This document shows positions 13,001-28,000 of a stretch of 64,000 nucleotides of DNA, piece after piece; positions within the stretch are counted from its first letter, which is position 1; every line of letters begins with the position of its first letter. Position numbers and translations under genes: made by a program. Below the pieces are notes generated by a model, which ran no database searches, had not been told where the DNA came from, and saw only the letters and a program-made list of their open reading frames with translations. Source of the DNA: Apus apus (lineage: Eukaryota; Chordata; Aves; Apodiformes; Apodidae); NCBI RefSeq assembly GCF_020740795.1, contig NC_067285.1, forward strand, positions 38,414,511 through 38,478,510, written 5' to 3'.

Positions 13001-16000
13001 AATGCCTAAATAGGGATCTTAGGGGCCCAGTTCAGACATCCAGCTTTGAAAAATGCAGCAGACACATCCCTGCTTTGTGCTCTCATGGAAGACTTAGAAC
13101 CAGGGAGGAAAACCAAGAAAAGTCCTCTCACCCAAGGCTGGTTATTATACTTCTGTGCAGGTGCTGAACTTATTATCATGCCTGTTACACAGATGGTAAC
13201 GCTGCAACTGCTACAAGAACACCAAGCAAGGTGATAACCAAGTAGGGTTTGTTTGGGTAAGAAATGTCCTTTTCTGAAGGGAAAGAGAATGGAATGTTAA
13301 AATGAGTAATTGTTTTGGAACAAATTAAACCAACACTTTTTTCAAATTGTTAGGCTGTTGTGCAGCAGGAGAGGGAGACCTGTTCTTAGTCTTCACATCA
13401 ATCGTTAACTAACTCAATACATTAACACCCTGATAAAAGCTAAGTCAGCAATTCTTCCAACAAAGCCACATCCAGAAGAAATGAAAGTGATCCCAGAGAA
13501 CACAAAAATCTATCTGCCTCTGCTAAGCCCTCTAAGACACTACCAAAAAGAACCAGTGGGTTGGAGAAGCAAACATACAGCCCCAAGCCTGTGCTTAAAA
13601 GTAGCCCTAGAGAGAAGATAACCCTCCCTGTATCAAATATAAAACACAAAAAAACAGACACGAACTTAGGTGATCAGTTGGTTGGCAAGGGTCTTTTTTT
13701 TCTTTTTTAAAATTATTTTCTTTTAAAGGGGTTTTAAAGCCAGAACACCAGTCCTGCTCTGGTTACCCTCTCACTTCAGATTACCTGCTTTAATTTTTCT
13801 ATAGATTGCTACCAGTTTGTCAGTGGTGCTGCGAAAATTATGACTGAACCACAAGAAGTTCTAACCTGTGCACCTGCACCTTCCAACCCTTTTTTAATAC
13901 CTTGACCACAAGTATTTTCCCAGTCGGAACACAAAAAAAAAATTAAAAAAAAAAAAAATCAGACTTTGGAGCCACAGAGAACTTGCTGGCTAACCTGTTC
14001 CAAATGGCTTCATTTCAGTTGTTTCAGCTAACTCCTACTCTTCTCTGAATGAGGTAAGGATGCAATACTGGTGGCAGCTCAGCCATGGATGGGAGCAGAC
14101 AGCAACCTGAAGCCTAGAAGCACTATTGAGCATCTGAGACTCAAGGCCTCTTCAACCAAATACCTTGAGCCAGAAGAGAACAGGAAACAGGTACGGTAAG
14201 AAACAGAAGAAAAAATAATCCATAAATATCACTGCTTTCATGCTGACAGATTTTCCAGCAGCACTTCCCTGAACAAGAATTCTGCAGACCACCTTTTAAG
14301 TGGAAGAGAGCCCCTTCTTTCAAACTAGAGAACATTTTACATGCTCTGCTCGCCTCACAGATCACTGATGCCTGGGCCTGCCTGGCCTCAGCCACTCACA
14401 CACACATCTCTGATCCTTTCACAAAACCCATCCCAGAGCACAGGTAGCAGATGCAGAGTTTGGGGAATGCTCTACAAATCCTGCAAGATTACCACATTCA
14501 GAAAGCATCTTCTAGCCTCTAGCATCTCTTTCTACCCTGCTTCCTAACTCTGTGACATGTATTTCTGTCAATGGGTATCAGTCTCTTTGGAGAGAAATAA
14601 ATACTTTAGTCCAGCAACCTGACAGCTTAACCCGATTAATCTCCACCTCCCAAATAATTGCTTCTCAGCAGACAAAAACTAAAGCACAGAAGTATTTTCA
14701 TACTCTTATTGAAGAAACATGGGCCTGTTCTGCATGTCAAAGCACAAAGCAGACTATGAGCTGCGTTGCTGCACAACCTTATCCCCAAAGTTCTTTAGCA
14801 CAATGGCAAACTTCTATTTTTTTTTCTATTCTCACCCTTCCTCGCTCTGCAGCAGCAGGCCTGCCTGCCCACACTGGATTTGGCATTCAGCAGTGTCCAT
14901 TTTTAGTTCAAGAATGCAGGCCCAAAGCTTTTCTTGGTCCATCTGGCTGCTTCCGCTCCGCAGAACTCCTGCCCTCCCAGCTGTGCCCTTCTGCGTGTCC
15001 TCAGCTCTCCACCACGCTGCCTACAGCCCAGAACCACCAGCATCATCATCAAGCAGGAGAGGATTGGTTTTCTTAATCGTTTCCTTAAGATTTTACAGTC
15101 ATTTCAATGGAAGCAGCGCCCTCCCTCGTCACTCACTCAGAAATGCAAGTACTTTCCTCTCTGGAAGACACTTAAGTAGCTGGAGAGGAAGAATGACCAT
15201 AACCATTGGATGTCTGTAGAAAAGCATCAGCAAGAATCCAAGAAGCTAAAACTTCACTAAGCAACAGTGTAGGGAGTTCCTACCCAGACTACTCAGAACT
15301 GCAGCCAAGTTTAATTCTATTAATACCTATTCCAAGTGCCTAAAAGAAAGGGTTTTGGTATGCCCCAACTGAATGCTTGCATGTAAAAAAAAAAAAAAAA
15401 TCTTAATTTAAGAAGCCCTCATTAATATTTCGGGGGGGGGGGAAAGGAAAAATAGCTTTGATAATCAGTTTACTTCTTAGCTAAAGAAAAAAAAAACAAC
15501 AATCAACAACCAAAAAACCTTCAAAAAAACATCCCTCTGTTCCCTGCTCCTTTAATAAAGGTTACTTTTTTTTTTCCCTCCACAGATAACAAGAGAAGTC
15601 ATCCTTTCTACCCACAGAAGTTACCTTATCTTTGGCACTCAACTGAGCTAGCCCCAAGCTTTCAAATGCAAAATCATCTCATAAAGTGCACGCTTACAAC
15701 CATGAGTGAAAAATTCTCTTACTTTGGGCCAGCAGACATCACAGGGCAGCTCTCCTCTGTACAGAAGTCTGTAATGGTTCCATAAAGCATGTTGATCTGG
15801 TTGAAGAAGTCCACAGCTGTAAAACATTGAAGCCAACAATTAACACTCTGCAGAGTAGCAGCAACAGCAGCTTCCTACAGCCTCAGCTGTAAAACACATG
15901 CTGCTGAAGAGGGTCCTCGGGAGAAAGTTTTGCAGTTGTGAAATGGAGATTGATATCTGAAATGGAAGCACCAGCATATAAAACTTATTGTGAAAGCAAC

Positions 16001-19000
16001 TGATGGCTGAAGGAAAGGGAGGGCTGAACACTGCAGCTCCCCTCACTGATTTTTCCAGAGAATACACAAAGATTACAAACATCATACCAGCAAGTTACAG
16101 TTACCATGAACAGTAGATGCAAGACAAGAGCTACAACTGTGTCACGCAACTTCCTGGGGTATTAAAAAAAAAAAAAGCAAGTAACAACTGGTGTGGCATA
16201 CACCTAGTGCAGCTCACTTCCAGCAACAACATCTTTCCCCACCCTCTGGCTCAGCACTGCAAAATAACACTGGGAAAGGTTGATAAAAAAGGACTCCTAA
16301 AGCTTGTTTGGGCAGGGAGAGGAGGCAGTTAACACCAAAGGCAGCAAGAAGTCATTATATACAGCCCTTGTTTCTTAAGTGTACACAAGAACTGTTAATT
16401 AAGTTTCCATTCCCTGCTCCCAGTAGAAACCACAGCCCAATGTTTGCTTCAAGACAAGTGTGCTCAGAAAGCCCACACAGACTGCAACAAGATGGTTGGT
16501 TATTGTGAATCCCTCACTCCAAGTCTCAAAAGGCCATGAGACACACCATCCACCCCCCAAGCCAGCAGTGTGTGGGACAAAAGAAAAATGCAAGAACCTA
16601 CTTTCCAACACGTGTACAGCTGTGTAGTGTCTTCCTATATTTTCATTTCCTCTTTTTACTTGTTCTTGAGTTTCAAGGTCAAGAAGTGGACATTGTCTAG
16701 TGTTCCACGACAAAGATTGGGGCAAGATGTACTTCTACAATTATTTTTTAGTATTTTCAAATCAAGGAGACTTCAAATGCAATTCGAAACATACACCTCT
16801 CACCTTTTTTATTTTGAAAACCTATTTGGAAAATCTGTATGTTCATCTGCTCACTACCATAAGACATCAGTAAGGCTAACAGGTGAGCAAGAAACAGAAG
16901 AGCAGAGCACATTTATTCCTGTGGTCTCATTATTGTGAAGGGCAAAACCAGTGACATTAAGTGACACATTTTATTCCCTCATTAGATATCTCCATCAACA
17001 GAAGCAGTTCACAGCTACCAGTAACTGGTACTAGGTGTGATAGATGGATGCTGTAAATGCAGGCAGCACTTACTCATTTAATCACTTCTAGCCAAAAAAT
17101 ATCAAACATGAGAACCTGCTTTGCTGCAGAAGACATGAAAGAGGACCATTTCACTACAGAAGGCAGCTGTCATCAAAAGGCAGCTCTCACTCTTTTGTCA
17201 AGTGCTTTTCTGCCTTTTGCCACCCAGGTAATTTAGCAGTTAAGTCATTTGGGAGGGGAAAAACATCACTGCCACACAGGAAAGGAGTGGAGCAACCACA
17301 TGGAGTGGAGCAACCACCAAAAGGGAAGGATGCCAGCAACACATGAAGCATCTTTAGTAGTAATGCTTACTCATAAAATTGGGCTGGCTTTTTGTCCAGA
17401 CAGTTTTGCAATACAGTATGAATAAACTTTTTTAAAGAATGCTGTCAGCAATTTCAACATTCCCTGGATGCAGTTCCAAGTCTTACACCAGAGTACCGAG
17501 TGGCTAACTAAGAACCAGAAGGTTGAAGTCAGCAGGACAGTTTCACCTCCCCAACATGTCAAAGAGCAAGAAGAAACAGTCTGAAGGACATAAGAAATTA
17601 GAAGACATTTATCTTGAGCACAATTGATACTGCAGTGCATGATCAGTACCATGCAACCATGGAAACATGCCAAGCCAAAGACATAAAGGATGAGGAAATA
17701 CCTGGATGGGGAACAAAGCTTGTGGCAGCCAAAACTCTGCAGGGGCTACAGAGCATGACAGGACTTGGGTTAATACATTCTTTAAGAGCAGAAGGTGAGC
17801 AGCAAATTCATGCAGCAGGAGAGGAAGGAGGAGGAAACATGGTCAAGCAATCAGAAACCACTAATTTGGGCATCATTGTTTGGCCTGACCTAGAGTGAGA
17901 GGAAAGAGCTGGGACAAAGAGCTTTAGAGGAAGCGAAAATAATGACATCAGAGACTTACCAGAGCAATGGCTCAAGACTTGAGAGAAACAAAACAAAGTA
18001 ACTAACTTGGGAAAACCGCAAAGATGGATCTGTTTGCTGCAGGCAATACTTGGGACCAGAGTATTTAACATGGTTTAGACCTTCCCTCACGCTTAATTAA
18101 CGAGGGTTTTACACTCAGGATGTGGATGCTTGACTACACTACGAGCTGAGAAAGAGCTAGGTTAAACATATTAAGATGGCACTGACAGGCTACTTCCTAA
18201 AAACAGCAGTGACATTTCTCCTTCAGCACTTGCTTGTGATCAAGCACTCAGACTTGAACGACTAAGAATAAGCATTAGTTTGTTAACAGGAACATTTTTT
18301 TGGCACAAGATTAAGGAGCTTTTGTCTCAGTGAGTTGCTCTGCATCTGTCAGCTCAAACCAATATGACATTCACCTCTCCCAACCACAGCAGAGTGGTGT
18401 GTGCAGGACCAGAGCCTGCCCTGCTAGAAAGGAGCACACAGTTGTCCTCCCACAAGTGTCAGCCCACATTCAACACCCCCTTGCCAAAAAGAAAAAAAGG
18501 TTAGCACTTACTGTTAACCGCAACCCATTCATTTAAGTCTTCACCCTCTGGAAGCATGACAGCCATCCGGAGATTACCGCTTCCAAGCGTGGCTTCGGCA
18601 TGTTTTAGCAGCTCATACTGGTGAGACCCCTCTGGAATATTCTTCTTTGGTTTGAAGGTTTTGGAAGAGCGACTGCCACTGTGAGAGGGAGATGAAACAT
18701 TTAGAGAAGTTGTGGAAAGGGAAGAGAAAAAGAAAGGAGTAGACAAGTCACACATAAACCCAGTATTAATGTTACATACTTCTCCACTCCCGTACTTTCA
18801 GGTCAAAAAAGGATGTTTAAAAGAACTTGGGATACAAAAGTAACAAGTGTTTTAACTTGTTGTTTTAAACAAATTATTCCTCACTATCCTTTCTTCTCAC
18901 CTGCCCATCCTACTGTTAAGCCTGCTAGGCAACTGGGAAGACTCAGACTCCCTTCTCTCTCTCAGCAAGTTGGATCATGGGCAAGATGATACAAAAAAAT

Positions 19001-22000
19001 ACTGCCTGCACCAAAACATGGACAGCTGCATATGAAGGGTCCCAGCCCAGCCAAACAGAAACCTTTACTCTGAACAGTTGTGAAGCTTGTCATGGTCATT
19101 GAAGATACTACTCAACAGAAAAATAAATAAATTAAAAAAATTGTTCATTTTCTAACACCCACCTTCATGAGACATGCAATGTCATCACACCTGCACAAGG
19201 TAATCAGAAGGTAGGGACAGCCTGTTAGGATCCCTGTCTTTTCAAATCAGGTATCATGTTTTCAGGATTTACTACTACTTTCTGAAAAACAAGCTGCTTT
19301 CTGCAGACCTAGCTCATTCAGAATATTATCCTTGCTACCAACAGAGAATCACTTTCCAGTATCTGCTACTGTTTAGAAACTTCTTTTTTAAGATGCATAC
19401 ATGAACACTTTAGCTGAAGACTGATACGATTCCACATTTTCCACAAACTTCCAGTCATTTTCCCCTGGTTTCACAGCAACAGAGCTTTCACTCCACCAGT
19501 TAGGCAAGAAATAAGGATGATAACTTTTACAACTTGCACATAAATCCTTTTCTTACTAATAATTTTGTTTGAAAAACATGGACTGACTTAGAAAAAAATT
19601 CAGAGATTTGACAAATTATGGCAGTGAGCCTGGGTCACACATTAACCCCTAACATGCCAGAAACATGACACCTAAAATCAAGTATTTGCAGAAAAGTGTC
19701 AAATAAGTCAATATTTGTGAATGTTCTGGTGTATGAGCCGAGAAAAGGTTTCTGTGAGAAGAGGAAAACTCAGCTCTGAAGTCCAAATATATGGAACCCA
19801 GACAGCAGAATTTTCATTACAAACATTATCCAGTTCTTTCTTTATATCTTGGCCAGTTTTTCACCATCTCCCTACAGGACCAAACAGAAACTGTTGTTAG
19901 TGCGGTGTCATGGCTCTCCTTGGCTCACTGAATATTTAAACTGCGAGTTTGAACACACAAAGGGTGTAGTTTATCTTCGGGGTGAAGCTATTGTGGCTAC
20001 ACTGTCCCCCAGAAGCACTCTCAAACTTAAATCCGCATCTTATTTTTCTCACCTCACCACGCTACAGCCATCAACAGCAAACTAATGAAGAACATCACCC
20101 ATTTCTACACTCCTGAACACCAACAGCTCTAACAGAGACTCAGTGAGCACCAAAGGATGCAATAAAAATTGTTCTTTCCAAAACACACAATGACAGGTAA
20201 TTGAGAACATGTCATTTCCCAAGCACATGATAAACTGCCTCACAGTTTTTTAGGGCCCTGTTTAGACCTGAACAAGGTCTAAACAGAGCAAGGGAAGAAG
20301 AAAACATTCTGGAAGTGGAGAGAATGAGCTCTCCAAACTGTTTTGGGCAGGTAACAACACCTTCGGGTATTGAACAGATCCCACAGGTCCAGCTGGTTAA
20401 AGATTTACATGGTCCTGGTCCTGTGCTGGCACTCCCTTGCGACAGAGGAGCAGCAGCATCCCTCCCCCTCTCACAGGCCTCCACAGTAATCCTGTTTTCT
20501 AACCCTCATGAAGCAGCACTTGGCTGGACTAACAGGGATCATGGGATGATCCAGGTGAACAAGCCATGCAGATTCACACAGACACCAGAACAATACCAAT
20601 GCAGTCAGCTACTAACTGCAACTCAGAGCCAGAAATGGCTCCCACACACTCTGTTACAGGACACTTTTAACATGCACCCAGTCATTTGCATTTCACCCTA
20701 AGCAAGGATACCGGATTCAAATCTTAAATAATTGCCTCCCAGTGGGAGGGAGAAGCTTTTATGGCTCAGGGAGTTGCCTCGGCCTCCCAGCCCTCCAGCC
20801 ACCTGCATTTGTTGCCAGGCCAGGTTCAAACCAACTGCAAAGAAAAAGCGACTTAAAAAACTACACCAAACAAAACCAAATACTTTAACTGACAATTTAA
20901 GAGCCCCAAGCTTTTTTCTTCAGGAACATACACAATTTATAGCTGCTGGGACAACGGAGGGGGTAAAAAAAGACAACTTAAAACATCTGGCAATGGTTCT
21001 GGTGTCTGGCTTCACGGACAGGGCTGAGGCAAGGCAGCATTCACAGCTGAAGAGCGAGAGAGACTGGTATTGTCATCTTTCCATGCATGGCTGTGTAAGC
21101 AGAAGGAAACCAGCACATGCTAAACACAAGCTCCCTACCTAATTTGCTCACAAGATTTTGTTCTCACTCCATTGTACCAAGATGATGACGGAAACCAACT
21201 CCCAGTACTTTCATGAAAAGGAACCCAAAGGTTTCCTTCCACAGCCTTACCCCCACTCCAAAGCTCTGGTCATTCATTCATCATAAATGAGAAAGCAATA
21301 TTATGAGACTCCCGCTGCTGCTTACATAGAATCCCCGATTTCTGGAAGTTCAGTCCTCCTTTCACCATGTTTCAAAACCTGACATGCATCAGCTCCTCTT
21401 CTGCAATACTGCCGTTCTCATACAGTGATGCAGACTGGAAAACTGAACTGCTGTACCTGGTCTGGAGCAGTCACCCAAGTCAAGATCTACAAGCTCACTC
21501 TGGAGACTGCTACTGGGTGTGTGAAGCTCCCTGAGCACAAGGAGGAAAGTTCTACCCAGACAGGGAGAACCTACCAAGAGGATCCAGCCTGCGAAGAGCA
21601 GCACCCCATTTAAGAGTTTCAGCAGAAAATCTTTGCTCAGGAGGAGATGGTATAGAAACATGCAAAGCAGTAACTGGAAAATTGTTATGAACCAACTAAA
21701 CCAAGAAACTGTTTGGATTTTAGCAAAAAGGGTAAGCCAACCAAAGGCATGAGGATTCAAGAACAAGGCGCAAGGAAAGCATGGTGAAGCAGCTCTCTAG
21801 ATAAAATAGTTTATTTTCAGAAAACTCTGGATAGGAATTCACACTGTATCCACCCCAGATCATGAGCTGGCCAGATGACAAACCAAGTCACTGCAGATCT
21901 GTCAAATACCCAGCAGAGATCTTCTATAGTCAAAGGAGAGAACGCACAGCACAGTGGCAAGTCACTAGGTGTCAATCCCTGCAACCCTCTTCCCAGAAAC

Positions 22001-25000
22001 AGGGGGTTTCCTTCTGTAAGCCAGCAAAAGCTGTAACAACAGAACAAAAGATTATTTAGTCTCTTCAGCTATTCCACATCAGCCATTTCATATATGCCTC
22101 CACCACCTTTCTGATCACTGCTTCTCAAATTCAGAGCAACCACCCTAAGATGGCAGGAAATGGTCTCATACAAAAGGCAGGCAGGCAAGCAAAGGGAAAA
22201 GTAATTAGGATAAAAGCAGGCTGCTAGCTGTCGTATGCTATGGAAATATCTGCAATTTTGGCAATAAATTATCGGTATTCCATGCATTTATGCAGGTCAC
22301 CGTACAGGAAGCCAGTTAACTGCATGCATGGTCATACACTCCTTGATACAAAAAGGTTCAGGGACATCACAAGCTAACACAGTTTCTCTAAGCCAAAACC
22401 CTTGCTGGGCACATTTGCTTTTATGAAGTCTAGTTGTAAATGCTGCTGCAAACATTATTCCAACTACCTCATTAGTTCAAACCCTCTCCTAATATTTAAC
22501 CAAAAAACATCCTCATTTATGCCATAGCACTATCAATTAACCACCACTTAAAACGGATCCTGCTTCCTCCCTAAACCCTGACCACAGCAGCATCTTATCC
22601 CTGCTGTCCTATATTATCAGGCCCAACACTGAGCTAAAAGCATCTCAAAAAGAAAAGCTATAATTATTTTTGCCTTTTATGTCAGCCTGTTAACATGTGA
22701 CATATTTAGAAAGTCTTCCTGCTTCCACTTCCTCAACTCCTTGAGCACTCAGTAGAAAAACTAACATGGAAGAGTTGTCTGGTGGCCAACAGTACACACA
22801 GTAATAGATGTCCTGATCAAGAATTATATTTTCATCACATTCCGTGACAAAATCAGATAGATATTTGAGCCATTTCTTCTGAGATTTTAAAATGCTCCGA
22901 GCTAGTAGACAGCACCTGCCTTTCCCTGTTAAGAGCCTCTACACTCTCCCTCAATTTCAAAACATCCCATTAATGCAGAAGTGAAAGGGGACAGAGAAAC
23001 CCTCAGAAAAGCCACACTGAAGATCCCATTTTCCTTGGACATAGAAAGGTCATGAAACCAGGAACATGTTGCATTATTCCCACTATTTGTCACAACCCAC
23101 TTCTACTCTTCCAAGAAGAACTCATTTCACAAAAAATTCTGCCAATTCCAAGGACGTTTTGCTCCCTTCAATCCCCCATCCAACCTTTCTAGCAAATTAG
23201 GACCTTCTATTTTTTATAGATAAGTACAGCTACAGCAATGCCAGATGCAGTTCGACCTAGCACCAAATCAGGAGATGTGTTTAAAGTGATTGACTCAGTG
23301 AGCTGGGATGAGTCTGGAAGCCTGGAGGAGCACACACCTCTGAGCCACAAGAAGGGCCTCCCACTGTGAGAAGCCCACATGGCACTTGGCCTCACAAAAA
23401 CATCACAACTTGCTTGCAAGCAAGAACAACAAATTTCCTCCAAAGCCGTAATTTTATCCAGTCATCTGATGACAGGGAGAGGTTTTAATGGTGTGGATTC
23501 TGCAGGCTGTTCTGTCTTATTCTGGCATGATTATGTTTCCAGAAGAAAAGAGAATTTTCAGGCAGGCTGCTCAGACCACTCGGCTTCCAAGGCAGCATTG
23601 GCCCATCTTCCACAATCACAGCAGCTCAACATTCAGCTTAAACTCTTAATACGCTTCTTGGTAACTTCAGGAAAGCAGCACACTTTAACCTTGGCACTCC
23701 AAAAAGAAGCACGTTGGCTGGCCCAGCTTAGACCTTACACCCAACTCTTTGGGCACTGGAGTCTTTCAATGGAGCTTTTTATCCATTTCTATGAAGTCTG
23801 CAGCAAATCCAGGGAAACTTGAATTGAAACAGAAAAGTTCAGGCTCCTTATACATAGAACTTAAGAATTCACAGCTTGTTCTTACCACTGCACTAATCTC
23901 AAGCTCTCACCTTCTGTGGTGTCTAGCAGAGCTCAAACTGACAAGCAAAGCCCCTTGCCCTGAATCCAGCATGCTTTACAATCAAACATTGGGATGCAGA
24001 TCAAAACCCAAATCCTGCCTCCATCCAGGCTGCCAACCTCTCCATTTTGCGGCACCAGCACAACCTAAACCACTAGAATACTGACAGTGCTCCAAAGTCT
24101 TCCTCAAATTCCTCAAGTGAGCAAAACCAGGCCAAGTTATCCCATAAGTCATGCAGTTTATTACAGGATCTTAAACTAATGCAAGGCTTATAAAGCATGT
24201 GATTAGTATGCCATTGGCAACATGGAAGAAGGAGACACCACTCTGAAGATGTGAGAATCAGAAAACTTTTTTTCCCCCTGCACACCAAACTGACATGTTT
24301 TACAAGAAAATGAGATCTTAAAATATCACAGGCATTCAAGCTTCATGGAAAGCATAGGGAGCACTGCTCGTCCCATGTGTTTCTGGCTACTTTGTAGGCT
24401 CAAGAACACAGTGCTTCAATTCCCATGAATCATTTCATACAGGGCTCATCAGTAGACTGGTTTATCAAACACTGGAAAGGACAGAAAATTGCCCTGGGGA
24501 AAAATAAACACAAAATGCAGCAGTGGCACCATTTGCAGTGTATACCTGCCACCTATATTCGTCTAACTGGTATATAATGATGAGGCTGTGGGCTATCATC
24601 ATTTTTCCTTTCTTTCCTTGGGGGAACATGCAAGCAACCAACTTCTTTCTTCAATTACTCTCACAAAAGCATTGCCCAACTGAAATAAACCCTTGAAAAT
24701 ATTTGAAAGCGCTCAAATATTACAGAATCAAGAGATTCTGAAAAAGCCAAATTCAAGACAGTACACAGAACATTTACCTGGGGCATGGAAACTTTTCATA
24801 CTTCAACTCCTGCTGTTTCATCTTCCAAGGCCTTTGCAAGCATTAATTAATCTTCACAAAGTATCTTTGAAGCAGGCATCTTTAATGCCTTGTTAGAGAC
24901 AGGGAATCTGAGGCAGCAACTCATGGCCAAAGGCCAGTGCGTAAATTTATCAGAGAAGTCCTCAAGTTTTAGTTCTGTACCTCCTTGTCTCCTTTCTCCT

Positions 25001-28000
25001 GCTGTCCTCTTTTTAAAACCTGATTTACAGAAACACTGTAAGGCAAGAACCACATTCCAGAAAAGCAAACATTTCAAGCCTTCAAACAATAATATGGGGC
25101 TTAAATGACAACATCCTACCAAGAACAGACACATCAGAGTACAATCATGTTAGCTTCCAATAGCCAACATGTTAACATAGAAATTAAAATAAAAGGTCAA
25201 GCTACTTTTTTGGAAACCAAATCAATAGTTGCAGCATTTGAATGCTTTTTCCCTTCAACAATTAGAACATCAGAAGGACAGCAAGTAAAATGAAGGTGTA
25301 CAAGTCCAAAATCTGCACTGACAAGCTTTAACTTGAGCATTTCTGTTTATAAAACTGAGTAGACACAACATTTCTGTTCTGAAAAGTGACAGTGTATAAG
25401 CCAGGCATTACTTTCTTCATCTCTTACCATACCAAAAAGTCCATTATTTTCCATTTAAATTCCCATTCATTAAAATAAGTTTGTCTTAGTCAGCTCACTT
25501 CAACCTGGAGGTAACAAAGCCAACATAAGAATTTGGGAAACAAGCTTTTCACAACCTTGTGTTCCTTCGATGCATCATGCAGCAGGTCTGAAGACAAAGT
25601 AACCACCAACTTAGCACAGAGAAAGACGGCCAAGTAAGCTTCAATCTCATGCTCAGAGGTTAGAGGTGCAATGGGCAAGAGAAATGAGCACAGAATGAGA
25701 GACTCCAGGGCCAGCTATTCAATAGCTGCAGACAATTTTGCAAACGGTGGTCTACTCCCTGATACTACTTCCCATGAAGATGACCATGAGACCCCTTGAA
25801 CAGAGCAGGCTAATGGTTTGAAATGAGTCAGGGTGCCATCAATCCAGCCAACTCAAATTCACAAGACTGAATTCTGAAGTGCTCTGGCATAGTACAATGC
25901 TGGGCTACAACTCAACACTAAGAGGTATTTGAAGGCTGCTCACCACAGTCCAAGAGTTAAAAATTCAACAACCAAATGGGTAAGTAGGGACGCTAGGAGC
26001 ACAAGCTGATAGCTCTCACCCTGGAAAAAGTTTCTCTGTAAATTCTTCAGATGCAGTCACTATGTTATTCTGAACACTAATAAAAGCACCATGCTTCTAA
26101 AGAGCACACCCATCAAACAACAATAACTTTTACAAACATTAAGCTGCAAGAAGCGTAATTCTCTGCACATGGAGAGAAACACAGACTCTACCAAGATCTC
26201 AAAGCAAATCCAAACAGCTCATCTGGGCAAGAGTGAAGAGCTGCTATCTCCTCACACAACACAGCTGCTCTCCCAAAAGGTACAGCAGCAGGCGGAAAAG
26301 CAATTCCAGGCCCAGGGGGTTTGTTTTGCTTTGTTTCTTTGTGGGTTTTTGTTGTGGTTTTTTTTTAGGAAAGAATCAGTGGCACTGACTGGAAAATGTT
26401 CCACAGAAACATGGTCATTCCTACAGAAACAGAATAAATACTGTTTACTATTTATACACCCTACTGTAGGAAACAGTAAGTGAAAATACTTAGATCAATG
26501 GCACAGAGCTGAAGTTGCCCTATGATGCTAGTAGTATGAGACACAAGAATAACCTCAATTGTCTTCTACACCTCGAGTAAAGCACTGAAATCAGAAAACT
26601 GGAAGGTTAAAAGGGTGAAAGTTTAAAAGGGTTCCTAAGAAATTATTCTTCCCAAAGCTAACACTGCACTTGGTAACCAGGAGGCCTCTACTTTATAAGG
26701 AATAGTGTGTGTGATTAACTCACCTACTTCCTGCCCAAGCCACAGCCAGTTGCCAAGACTACACAAGGCCAGTGCCAGGCTTTATAGCCCTGCATTACAA
26801 TCCAAGGAGTCCGAGCCAAGTGACTTCTTTCCAGATTTCAGCACACTTTCTCTGCAGCCCCACTGTTAGGAAAGCTGTGAGGAGCATCTTCAGGAGTAAA
26901 TACTCCATTCTGCCAAAGTGACAGGCTTCCAGACATTCCCGTGCAAACCCATCCGTATCATACCCCCACAGGGACTTCTGCTCACTTCTTTCAGAAGAGG
27001 AAGGAAGAAGAAAGCTTAGTTTCAAGTACCATTTTTTTTAAAGTACTGAACATCACGCTTAAAAAAAAAAAGCCCCAAATAAACATGACTCTGAAAATTT
27101 CCTCATCTTAAAAAAGAAAAGTATCACAGACCAGGAGAATTTAAAACAATCTCTGTATCTTTCAGCACATGGAATTGACAATGATGGCAATACAACACAG
27201 ATTATTCCTAACAGGAGAGATGTCTCCCTCTCCAAAAGTGCTGACAGTGAAATAGGTATTTTTATGACATTCTTAATTCTCTACCCATCAAGACAGGGAA
27301 TAGAATCTGGCTTCCCCTTCTCAGACAAATAGCTGTCCTCACAGACTGAAGTCTCACATTCAATGGTATTGAGAGGGGGCCGATTAAAAAGTCACCAAGA
27401 ACTCTTAAAAAAATACAGGTAACATTATGTGCAAGACCCGACACGTTAAAAGAGCACAAGTTTATCAGATGATTCATATCCAGTTAAGGAGAAAGTTATT
27501 TAAGGTAGCCTTAAGGAATGGCTTTTTCCTTTTTTTCCTTTTGCTTGTCCTAACCCTCACCACCCAGTGTTGAAAGCTGTCATAATACATACACATCCAC
27601 ATTCTTAAAATGTTTTTTTTTCCTCTACACATACACACTTTAGTCAGGGACATCAAGCAAATGCAGAATTCATCCAGCAACAGTCAGATGCTCTTATGTG
27701 CACCAGAACATAGTGAAGACAAACTTGCTGGCTAAGCAACATCCATGGGACAGGCAACTGGCCCTTGGAAACGGGCCATTTAACTCCTCCCTCTGACACT
27801 CACCCTGCAGCAGCACAATTGGTGCCAAACCCACAGGGATGCAAGGTGGCTACAGCCCATTTCTTATGGGCACCTATGCTTCTCAGGTCTCTCCACCTCC
27901 GTTTTTCTGTCTGGAAGCTCAGAATGTGCCTGTTAACAAGAGGGAGGTGTTGGTGTTGCTGCTGTTTACCCAGTTGGATTGCAACTCTTCTCCCAAGTAA

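Larger units (their letters stand above)
7172..15722 (-). other. MOB1B: MOB1B intron 3, CR1-rich
   Basis: An 8.5-kb intron holding four CR1 copies between about 8285 and 12850. A/T-rich low-complexity runs lie near 13925-13960 and 15388-15402, and a ten-G run near 15431-15440. No coding exon was recognised. Confidence 0.75.

Noticed and set aside
14552-15219. 174- and 166-codon overlapping ORFs in MOB1B intron 3
   Set aside because: They have no family motif or supporting context, and overlapping frames of similar length suggest chance.
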